Origin: Tidjanibacter sp.
GTDB lineage: Bacteria > Bacteroidota > Bacteroidia > Bacteroidales > Rikenellaceae
Direction of reading: 5' to 3'
Assembly: GCA_017503465.1 (NCBI GenBank)
Contig: JAFVSY010000112.1
Span: 1 to 64,000 of the forward strand
Length of the DNA stretch: 64,000 bases
The translations under genes and the position numbers were made by a program. Under the pieces are notes generated by a model, which did not search any database, was not told where the DNA came from, and was given only the letters and a program-made list of their open reading frames with translations. Shown one piece after another: positions 24,973 to 33,120 of this stretch (position 1 is its first letter; every line of letters starts with the position of its first letter).

Positions 24973-26361
24973 ATGAAAACTAAATTACCCATTCTATTCT
25001 CTGCACTGCTGTTGGTAGGCGCGCTCACCTCTTGTGGCCCCAAAGTGGAGAACTACAGGTTTGATAAGAACCTCGAGGCTTCTGAAATGTGGAGCGTGGA
25101 GGTGAAGAACAAGCCCATCTATGTGTTGCCCACCCATCAGCCCCACGTGGCCTCGTTTGGTTGCGCCGAGGAGGGTGTGATGGTCGACATCGAATACCTG
25201 GCCGCCGAGGTGGAGAGCGTGGCTGTGCGCCCGCTGGGTAAGAAATATGACTACACCGTGGATGGCAACCACATCCGCTTACGCTTGCGCCCCTACGACA
25301 ACATCTGTGTGGAGGTCAATGGCGACGAGTGGAACCCTTTGTTCCTCTTTGTGAACCCCCTCGAGGAGGGACGTAGGCCCGACCCCAACGCCGAGGGCGT
25401 GCGCTACTACAAGGCCGGTAAGGTCTACAACGAGGACATCACCCTCAACTCTGGCGAAACCCTCTGGATTGAAGGCGGTGCCATTGTGAATGGTAAACTG
25501 CGTGCCCTCAATGCAGATAATATAACCATTGGCGGTTGTGGCTATGTGAAGAAGTTTGAGCCCGGTTTTGGCCGTGCCAATATGGCTTTTGTGGTGGACA
25601 ACTGCCACGACGTGAAGGTGAGCGACGTTACGGTGCTCAACAGGGATAGTTGGAGTTGCGCCTTCTTTGTGTGCAAGGATGTGGAGATTGTGGGAATGAA
25701 GATTGTGGCTCCCCGCAGCACCAACCAGCACGGACACGACAATGGCGGTATCGATATGCTCGGTTGTCAGGACGCAACCCTCACCCACTGCTTCGCCTAT
25801 GCCCACGACGACGCCTTTATGATTAAGTCGCACAAGTGGCATTGGGGTGGCGAGGTTAGGAACGTACACTTCAAAGACTGCATCGGCTGGAATGTGAATG
25901 CAGGCAACACCTTTGAGATGGGCTACGAGATGAACAACAACGTGAGCGATGTGAGCTGGACCGACATCTACTCCATTCACTCCGGCACTCGTGGCGTGTG
26001 GCGCAGGGGTGCTGTAACCATCCACCAGAGCGCAGGTGGTACGGTGAGCAACGTAACCTACAACAATGTCCACATCGAGGACCCCAAAGAGTATGCCTTC
26101 CACTTCGCTATTCTCAAAACTGAGTATGGTATTGGCGATGGCGTGGTGTGGAGCCCCGGTAAGGTGGAGAACGTAACCTTCAACAACGTCTATGTCTACC
26201 ACGATGCTCCCGAAGGCTCGGAGATGTGGGGCTACGACGAGGATAACTGCTTTGAGAATATCACATTCAACAACCTCTACTTCAACGGCAAGAAGGTTAC
26301 CTCCTTTGAGGAGGCCGACTTCCGCAGGGTGGAGAACATCAAGAATGTGCAGTTCAAATAG
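24973..26361 (+). CDS. right-handed beta-helix lipoprotein, GH28/GH49-like, paralogue 6 of 7
   Basis: 462 residues from the ATG at 24973; an in-frame ATG 30 nt upstream would spoil the signal peptide. Lipobox GALTSC. The N-domain is compact and close to paralogue 7: both begin SCGPK and share EASEMWSV and PHxASxGC. First motif DNGG (Gly258), second AHDDAFMIK (Asp279, Asp280), with GNTFEMGYEM present. It ends IKNVQFK. Confidence 0.75.
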   Translation: MKTKLPILFSALLLVGALTSCGPKVENYRFDKNLEASEMWSVEVKNKPIYVLPTHQPHVASFGCAEEGVMVDIEYLAAEVESVAVRPLGKKYDYTVDGNHIRLRLRPYDNICVEVNGDEWNPLFLFVNPLEEGRRPDPNAEGVRYYKAGKVYNEDITLNSGETLWIEGGAIVNGKLRALNADNITIGGCGYVKKFEPGFGRANMAFVVDNCHDVKVSDVTVLNRDSWSCAFFVCKDVEIVGMKIVAPRSTNQHGHDNGGIDMLGCQDATLTHCFAYAHDDAFMIKSHKWHWGGEVRNVHFKDCIGWNVNAGNTFEMGYEMNNNVSDVSWTDIYSIHSGTRGVWRRGAVTIHQSAGGTVSNVTYNNVHIEDPKEYAFHFAILKTEYGIGDGVVWSPGKVENVTFNNVYVYHDAPEGSEMWGYDEDNCFENITFNNLYFNGKKVTSFEEADFRRVENIKNVQFK

Positions 26362-26439
26362 AGGAGTGTGCCGATAGTCGGAGGAGAGAGAGGATAAAGA
26401 GGAAAAAGAAAGAATATACACAAAAACCAATCACTAAGG

Positions 26440-27825
26440 ATGAAAAACCGATTTGTAGTAGCACTGCTTGCTGTCGTGTTGGGAGCGAGTAGTTGTGGGC
26501 CCAAAGCAAATGTGGAAATTTATGATTTCCCCGCAGAGTATGAGGCCTCCGAGATGTGGAGCGTGAGGTGTGGCGCCGAGGACGTGTTCGTTATGCCCAC
26601 CGAGGAGCCCCACTTGGCTTCGCTCGGTTGCGACGGTAGGGTGAAACTCACCGTGGAATACCTCGCAGGCGATGTGGAGAGGGTGGATGTGCGTCCACAG
26701 GCCAAAGAGTATGACTACAAGGTGAAGGGTAACCGCATCACCATCTACCTTGAGCCCTACCAGAAGGCAGTAATCGAGGTTAATGGCGACTTGGTCAATC
26801 CGCTCTTCATCTTTGCTAATCCCCTTGAGTGTGCACGTCCACAGAAGGATGACCCCAATGTAATCTACTGCGAGGCGGGCAAGGTGCACCACGCCGACAG
26901 CCTTGTGCTCCACTCCAACCAACACCTCTATCTGGAGGGTGGCGCGGTGCTGAAGGGTTACCTCTTGGCCAGCCACGCTGACAATGTGAAAATATCGGGC
27001 CCCGGCTATGTGGATGCCCGCCACAAAGGACTCGACCAAAGGGCTCTGCTGTTTGAATACTGCAACGGAGTACACTTGGAGGACTTTATGATTATCAACA
27101 AGAACTGGTGGACCTGTGTGTTGTGTGTGTGCAACGATGTGCAGATGACCAACTACAAGACGGTTGCACCCCCAAGCGACAACGCCAGCGGCCACGAGAA
27201 CGACGGTATCGACATCCTCGGAGGTCAGAACATCACTCTCAACCACTGCTTCTGCTACTGCCACGATGATGCCTTTGTGGTCAAATCACGCAAGTGGGAT
27301 TGGGGCGCTGCGGTGAAGAACGTGGAGTTCAACGAGTGTATCGGTTGGAACGTGAACGCAGGCAACACCTTCGAGATTGGCTGGTGCTGTGGCGAGGACA
27401 TCACCGACATCCGCTACAACAATATCTACGCAGTCCACTCAGGCTCACGAGGCAGGTGGTACAATGCTGCACTTGCCATCCACAACGCCTCGCGCGGTGT
27501 GGTTAGCGGCATTGTCTACAACAACGTCTACATTGAGGACCCCCAAAGGTATCTCTTCCACGTGAGCATCACCGAGTCGCACTTCAACATCGGTACGGGT
27601 GTGAAGTGGGCACCGGGTAAGATTAGCGATGTTACCTACAACAACATCCACGTCTACAAGGCTGCTCCGGAGAAGGACGGTTCGCAGTTCTATGGCTGGA
27701 ATGACGAGTTCGACATCCAGAACGTGCTCTTCAAAAATGTCTACATTGAGGGCAAGAAGGTTACCAGCCTTGAGGACCTGAATGTTACCAAGATGCAGCA
27801 CGCCAAGAACTTCCGCTTTGAGTAA
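26440..27825 (+). CDS. right-handed beta-helix lipoprotein, GH28/GH49-like, paralogue 7 of 7
   Basis: 461 residues, lipobox GASSC. Pairs with paralogue 6, but keeps the first Asp: ENDG (Asp255), then CHDDAFVVK (Asp276, Asp277) and GNTFEIGWCC. Together with the 3/4 pair this shows that the D/G state at the first motif does not follow the N-domain grouping. SusC follows after 45 nt with no promoter visible between, so all seven copies appear co-transcribed with the transporter. Confidence 0.75.
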   Translation: MKNRFVVALLAVVLGASSCGPKANVEIYDFPAEYEASEMWSVRCGAEDVFVMPTEEPHLASLGCDGRVKLTVEYLAGDVERVDVRPQAKEYDYKVKGNRITIYLEPYQKAVIEVNGDLVNPLFIFANPLECARPQKDDPNVIYCEAGKVHHADSLVLHSNQHLYLEGGAVLKGYLLASHADNVKISGPGYVDARHKGLDQRALLFEYCNGVHLEDFMIINKNWWTCVLCVCNDVQMTNYKTVAPPSDNASGHENDGIDILGGQNITLNHCFCYCHDDAFVVKSRKWDWGAAVKNVEFNECIGWNVNAGNTFEIGWCCGEDITDIRYNNIYAVHSGSRGRWYNAALAIHNASRGVVSGIVYNNVYIEDPQRYLFHVSITESHFNIGTGVKWAPGKISDVTYNNIHVYKAAPEKDGSQFYGWNDEFDIQNVLFKNVYIEGKKVTSLEDLNVTKMQHAKNFRFE

Positions 27826-27870
27826 GAAACAAACCAAACAAAATAACCAATAATACAAACAACTAAACTT

Positions 27871-30800
27871 ATGAAAAAACTTTTGCTACAATGTGTTATG
27901 TTGTTCGCCGCAGTGCTGTGCGCGGGCAACGTAGCAGCGCAAAATGCCACCATCAAAGGTCGAGTTATCGACAGTGAGGGTGAGCCTATTTTGGGAGCAT
28001 CGGTTGTCTATGACGGTACCAATATCGGTACGACAACCAATGCCAAAGGCGAGTACTCGATTAAGAGTATGAAGGGTAAAACCCTCGTATTCTCCTACTT
28101 CGGACTGAAGGACCACAGTGTGGTGGTGGGTACCCAAACGAACCTGAATGTAACCCTCGAGGCCGACAACATCAAGATTGACGACGTTGTGGTTATCGGT
28201 TATGGTGAGGTTTCGCGTAAGGACTTGACCGGTGCTCTTTCGTCGGTGTCGTCGGAGGAGCTGGTGAAGAGTGGTAGTAGCAACGTATTCGGCGCATTGC
28301 AGGGCCGTGTTGCAGGTATCAACATTACCTCGCAGTCGGGTGAGCCCGGTGCAGGCTTCAACATCAAGGTGAGGGGTAACAACTCCATCAACGCCGGTAC
28401 TACTCCTCTCTACGTTATCGACGGCAACCAGATGGACCTCTCTTCGGGTGAGGTTGCAACCTCCGGTTCGACCGGTAGCGGTACCTACGACCCTATGGCG
28501 TTCCTTAACCCCGCCGACATTGAGTCTATTGAGGTGCTTAAGGATGCTTCGGCTACCGCAATTTATGGTGCACGTGGTGCCAACGGTGTTGTGCTGATTA
28601 CCACCAAGAGTGGTTCCGGTAGCGACCGCACCCTCATCAACTTCGATGCAAGCTTTGGCGTGTCGAATGTGCCCAAGTACATCGAGATGCTGACTCCTCA
28701 GCAGTACATCGACTATCGTTTCAATCGTAGGGACTACGGCTGGCACGCCTATGGTGAGGACCTCGATGGCGATGAGATTCCCGATGCACCGGTGAATGCA
28801 AACCAGTATGACCAGTTCGATTGGCAGAAAGAACTCTATCGCACTGCCATCACCAAGAACTACAACATCTCGGCTTCGGGTTCGGTGAACAATAAAACCC
28901 AGGTGCTTGTGAGTGCAGGCCACCTCAACCAAGAGGGTCTTATCCACCACAACGACTTCTTGCGCTATTCGGGCCGTGTTAAGGTGGACCACCAAGCCAA
29001 AAAGAACATCAAGATTGGTGCTTCGGCAACCTTCGGTCGCAACATCTCCAATGGTGCTGTATCGTCGGGTGGTGGTGCTCTGGGTAACAGCGGTCTGATT
29101 CAGCTGATCTACTTGGAGCGTCCTGTTAGGATTATGTCTGAGTCTGATACCGACTATCCCTATGGTTGGACTTCGCTGTTCAGTATGATTGAGGACGAAA
29201 CCTATCGTAAGACAATCTACGACCGTGTTATGGGTAACGCCTATGTGCGCTGGGAGATTACTCCCGACCTGTTGCTGTCGGCCAACCTTTCGGGTAACAC
29301 CTCGTTGTCGAGCCAGAGGGAGTTCTACAGCCGCTTCAGCCGCTGGGGCCAGTCGCGTAACGGCTATGCCAAGCAGACCATTGTGAACACTTGGGGCTAC
29401 AACGGCTCGGTAACACTGACCTACAAGAAAAAATGGGGCGAGCACAGCTTTGACGCAATGATTGGTGGTGAGATGAGTGAATACTACAGCGATAGGCTAT
29501 ACATCGCAGGCTACGACTTTGCCGACCAGAGTACCGGCGTGTTTGACTTCTCGAAGGCAAGCATTATGGAGAATCCTTCGGTAAGTATCGGCGAGAATGC
29601 TCGTTTGTCCACCTTCGGACGTATCAACTACAACTACGCAAGTAAATACTACATCACGCTGAATATGCGTGCAGACGGCTCTTCGAAATTTGCTGCCGGC
29701 TACCGCGTGGGCTACTTCCCCTCGGTGTCGTTGGCTTGGAGGGCTTCGGAAGAGAATTTTATTAAAGATAACGCCGAGTGGCTTGACAACTTGAAAGTTC
29801 GTTTGAGTGCCGGTGCAACCGGTAACGACCGCGTGTCGAACTATGTGTATATGTCGCTGATGGGTACCAACTACTATGGTAATCAGGGTAACGAGACTAT
29901 GGGTATGGCACCCACCAGTTCGGCCAATGGTAAACTCAAATGGGAGACCACCTATCAGTACAATGCAGGTGTGGACTTGGGCCTCTTTGGTAGCCGAGTG
30001 AACCTGACCGCAGATGTCTACTACAAAGACACCCGTGATATGCTCTACAGTGCAACTCTTTCGGCACAGTCGGGCTTTACCAAACAGTGGCAGAACCTCG
30101 GTAGGGTAGAGAACAAGGGTATTGAACTTGTGCTGAACACCCACAACATCGAGCGCAAGAACTTCTCGTGGTCTACAGCCATCGCATTTGACCTTTCGCG
30201 CAACAAGGTGCTTGACATCGGTGGTATTGAGTACACCAGTGTGAACATCAGTAACGGTATGTTGTCCAACGACATTTCGCGCATTATGGTTGGCCAGCCC
30301 ATTGGTGTTGGTTATGGCTATGTGTTTGATGGCAACTACCAGCTCACCGACTTTGTGGTTACCCACAAGGAGCTTGGCTTTGTGTTGGACGATGCGGCAC
30401 TTGAGAGCGGTGCAATCACATCGGGCAATATGGACCAGTATAAGTTTGAGTTGAAAGAGGGCGTTGTGGACATCGCCGGTATCGTGGAGAAGCCGGGTGA
30501 CCGCAAGTACAAAGATTTGAGCAACGACAACGTCGTTGACTCGGCCAGCGACCGCACCGTCATCAGCGACTCGAACCCCGACTTCACCATTGGTTTGACC
30601 AACAACTTCACCATTGGCAAGTTTGACGTAACCATCTTCTTCGAGGGTGTTTATGGCCGTGATATTATGAACGAGTTCAAGCTCCGCAGTGAGTCCGGTC
30701 AGGGTGGTGCCACCCAGTTCAGCAACCTTCGCAAGGAGGCTTGGTTGGGCCACTGGACACCTGAGAATGGTTCGCAGACCTATGGTCGCTTGCTGAACCA

Positions 30801-31077
30801 GACCAACACTTGGGTATCGTCCTACTTTGTTGAGGATGCTTCCTACATACGTTTCAAGACTTTGAGTGTTGGTTATACCTTGCAGAATGCGGCCTTGAAG
30901 AAGGCAGGCATTGGCTCGTTGCGCTTCAGCGTTGCAGCCGACAACCTCTATGTTTGGTCGAACTACAGCGGTATGGACCCCGATGTGAGCTCTTCGAACT
31001 CTCTCTTTACCGGTTTTGACCGTATGTCCTATCCGAAGGCACGTACCATCACCTTTGGTGTTAATGCAACATTCTAA
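27871..31077 (+). CDS. SusC/RagA-family TonB-linked outer membrane transporter
   Basis: 1068 residues with a signal peptide (cleavage near NVAAQ). A carboxypeptidase-D regulatory-like beta-sandwich (ATIKGRVIDSEGEPILGASV, residues about 26-105) leads into the TonB-box-like DDVVVIGYG. The plug domain follows (ALQGRVAGINITSQSGEPG, VEVLKDASATAIYGARGANGV), then a 22-strand barrel ending in Phe (GVNATF). It imports large oligosaccharides across the outer membrane. It lies downstream of the enzymes, unlike the usual susC-first order, and directly upstream of its SusD partner (24 nt). Confidence 0.95.
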   Translation: MKKLLLQCVMLFAAVLCAGNVAAQNATIKGRVIDSEGEPILGASVVYDGTNIGTTTNAKGEYSIKSMKGKTLVFSYFGLKDHSVVVGTQTNLNVTLEADNIKIDDVVVIGYGEVSRKDLTGALSSVSSEELVKSGSSNVFGALQGRVAGINITSQSGEPGAGFNIKVRGNNSINAGTTPLYVIDGNQMDLSSGEVATSGSTGSGTYDPMAFLNPADIESIEVLKDASATAIYGARGANGVVLITTKSGSGSDRTLINFDASFGVSNVPKYIEMLTPQQYIDYRFNRRDYGWHAYGEDLDGDEIPDAPVNANQYDQFDWQKELYRTAITKNYNISASGSVNNKTQVLVSAGHLNQEGLIHHNDFLRYSGRVKVDHQAKKNIKIGASATFGRNISNGAVSSGGGALGNSGLIQLIYLERPVRIMSESDTDYPYGWTSLFSMIEDETYRKTIYDRVMGNAYVRWEITPDLLLSANLSGNTSLSSQREFYSRFSRWGQSRNGYAKQTIVNTWGYNGSVTLTYKKKWGEHSFDAMIGGEMSEYYSDRLYIAGYDFADQSTGVFDFSKASIMENPSVSIGENARLSTFGRINYNYASKYYITLNMRADGSSKFAAGYRVGYFPSVSLAWRASEENFIKDNAEWLDNLKVRLSAGATGNDRVSNYVYMSLMGTNYYGNQGNETMGMAPTSSANGKLKWETTYQYNAGVDLGLFGSRVNLTADVYYKDTRDMLYSATLSAQSGFTKQWQNLGRVENKGIELVLNTHNIERKNFSWSTAIAFDLSRNKVLDIGGIEYTSVNISNGMLSNDISRIMVGQPIGVGYGYVFDGNYQLTDFVVTHKELGFVLDDAALESGAITSGNMDQYKFELKEGVVDIAGIVEKPGDRKYKDLSNDNVVDSASDRTVISDSNPDFTIGLTNNFTIGKFDVTIFFEGVYGRDIMNEFKLRSESGQGGATQFSNLRKEAWLGHWTPENGSQTYGRLLNQTNTWVSSYFVEDASYIRFKTLSVGYTLQNAALKKAGIGSLRFSVAADNLYVWSNYSGMDPDVSSSNSLFTGFDRMSYPKARTITFGVNATF

Positions 31078-31101
31078 CCCTCTAATGCTGATTGAAATAC
31101 T

Positions 31102-33021
31102 ATGAAACTGAATAAAATAATTCTTTCGATTTTGGGTTTGTCGGTGCTGTTGGCATCGTGTGAAAATGCCGAGTTTCTGGAGAGGAAGCCCTACTCGCAG
31201 ACCTCGCCCGACAACTTCTACACGACCGAGTCTGCAATGCAGATGGGTTTGATTGGTTGCTATGAGATTATCACGGCGCGTGATATCCCCGGTGCAACTT
31301 ACATTCAGCGTGGTAACTACGCACAGGGTATGATTTTCTTGATGAATGGTCCTTCGGACACCTACGTTAGTGTTACCAACTCGTCCGACTCCGGTGTTGA
31401 GGCGATGTGGGGTAGCTACCACGAGGGCACGAAGGCTGTTCGTGAGATGTGGAAGACGATGTATGCCGGTATCAGCCGCTGTAACACCCTGCTCCACTAC
31501 CTTCCCAACGTGGAGATGGAGCCTGAGAAGAAGGTGCAGTATGAGGCTGAGGCCAGATTCCTGCGTGCATTCTACTACTACCACCTTGCTTGGGGCTTTG
31601 GTGGTGTGCCTGTGGTGCTGGACTACGACTCCGATGGTCAGGAGCCTCGCTCCAGCTTGGAGAAGGTCTATGAGCAGATTTTGGCCGACTTCCAGTTTGC
31701 TTATGAGAACTTGGGCGAGAGTGGTATGCTTGGCACTGCTTCGGCCAACAAGTACACTGCTGCTGCCTACATTGGCCGTATGTGCAACTACCTTGCTGCC
31801 TGCAAGCGTAACGGTACCGGTAAGTCACTTGTTGCCGAGCAGCCTCTGAACGACTTTGCTTGGGTCGATGAGGTTGCGATGAGCAAGAGGGCCTACGATG
31901 TGTTGAAGGACGTTGTGGACAACTCCAAGTACATCTTGGTGGACGACTACACCAACCTCTTCCGTGAGGGCTTGGTGGATGTCTACAAGGAGAGCCTTCT
32001 GACAGCCGAGTTGGCGATGTCTACCGTTGCAGGCTACTGGCCCAACAGCTACTACCTGCCCGGACCTCCCAATGGTGGTACCGATAGCCCCATTGTCTAT
32101 GGTGGCTACCACAATGCTACTCCCGACCTGTTCTATATGTACGACAAGGCTGACCCCCGCAGGGACCACAACCTCACCAGCCGCTTGAGCGATGGCAAGG
32201 TGGCAAAGAAGGTGGGTGGCTACACCTACTGGGACCCCGTGATTGATAGGAGCGAGGCCAACACCAGCATTAGGGTGAACATCAACGAGTTTGACGAGTT
32301 TGGCAACTTGGTGCCCGACCCTGAGGACCCCACCAAACCGAAGGTTGTTTCGGCGCTGAGGCCTCTCTACGACTCGCCCACTCAGACCTACTATCCCAAC
32401 TCCGGTCTTGCTTGCTGCATTGGTAAGATTCGCTTTATGAGCACCGAGGAGACTCCCCACACCGCATCGCAGCACGCCTACAGCTACCCGCTGATGCGTA
32501 TGGCGGATGTTTACCTGATGTATGCCGAGGCTATCTACTTCCACAAGGGTGATGAGGGCTTGGCTCGCCAGCAGTTGGACATCGTTTTGGAGCGTGCTTG
32601 CCGCATTGCCGAGAACCCCACCGAGACATTCAAGACCTTGAAGCAGGCCTACCACAGGGACAACTTCATTGATGAGTTGCTGGAGAGCCGCGAGAGGGAG
32701 CTTGTTATGGAGTTCTCGCGTAAGTGGGACCTCATCCGCTACAACATCATTGATGAGAGGATTGCGAATATGAGCACCACCTACATCAAGCAGAAGATTG
32801 GCCAAATTCCTGCCAACTACCTCACCAACAACAAGACCGAGAAGGACTACCTGAACATCCCCACCACCAGCCCCATCTATATGGGTGGTGTGTTCTTGCA
32901 GGACAACTGGGAGCCCTACAAGATTTGGTTCCCCATTTCGGAGGAGCAGATTGGTGTGAACAAGAACCTCACCCAGAATGCCGGTTGGACCGCTTCGAAG
33001 GGCGAGGGCGAGAGCGAGTAG
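31102..33021 (+). CDS. SusD/RagB-family surface glycan-binding lipoprotein
   Basis: 639 residues, lipobox SVLLASC (Cys20), then ENAEFLERKPYSQTSPDNFYTT, the classical SusD start. TPR-like helices (AEARFLRAFYYYHLAWGFGGVPVV) and the C-terminal block (LESRERELVMEFSRKWDLIRYN, IPANYL) follow. It forms the lid of the SusC transporter and selects the glycan. It should be trafficked to the cell surface. Confidence 0.94.
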   Translation: MKLNKIILSILGLSVLLASCENAEFLERKPYSQTSPDNFYTTESAMQMGLIGCYEIITARDIPGATYIQRGNYAQGMIFLMNGPSDTYVSVTNSSDSGVEAMWGSYHEGTKAVREMWKTMYAGISRCNTLLHYLPNVEMEPEKKVQYEAEARFLRAFYYYHLAWGFGGVPVVLDYDSDGQEPRSSLEKVYEQILADFQFAYENLGESGMLGTASANKYTAAAYIGRMCNYLAACKRNGTGKSLVAEQPLNDFAWVDEVAMSKRAYDVLKDVVDNSKYILVDDYTNLFREGLVDVYKESLLTAELAMSTVAGYWPNSYYLPGPPNGGTDSPIVYGGYHNATPDLFYMYDKADPRRDHNLTSRLSDGKVAKKVGGYTYWDPVIDRSEANTSIRVNINEFDEFGNLVPDPEDPTKPKVVSALRPLYDSPTQTYYPNSGLACCIGKIRFMSTEETPHTASQHAYSYPLMRMADVYLMYAEAIYFHKGDEGLARQQLDIVLERACRIAENPTETFKTLKQAYHRDNFIDELLESRERELVMEFSRKWDLIRYNIIDERIANMSTTYIKQKIGQIPANYLTNNKTEKDYLNIPTTSPIYMGGVFLQDNWEPYKIWFPISEEQIGVNKNLTQNAGWTASKGEGESE

Positions 33022-33120
33022 TGCGCCGAGTGTAGGTTGAAGAAAACGGATAGAGAAAAATATATCAACAACCCATTATAAATTAACCTTTTAACTAACA
33101 ACAATCAAAAACAAACAACT

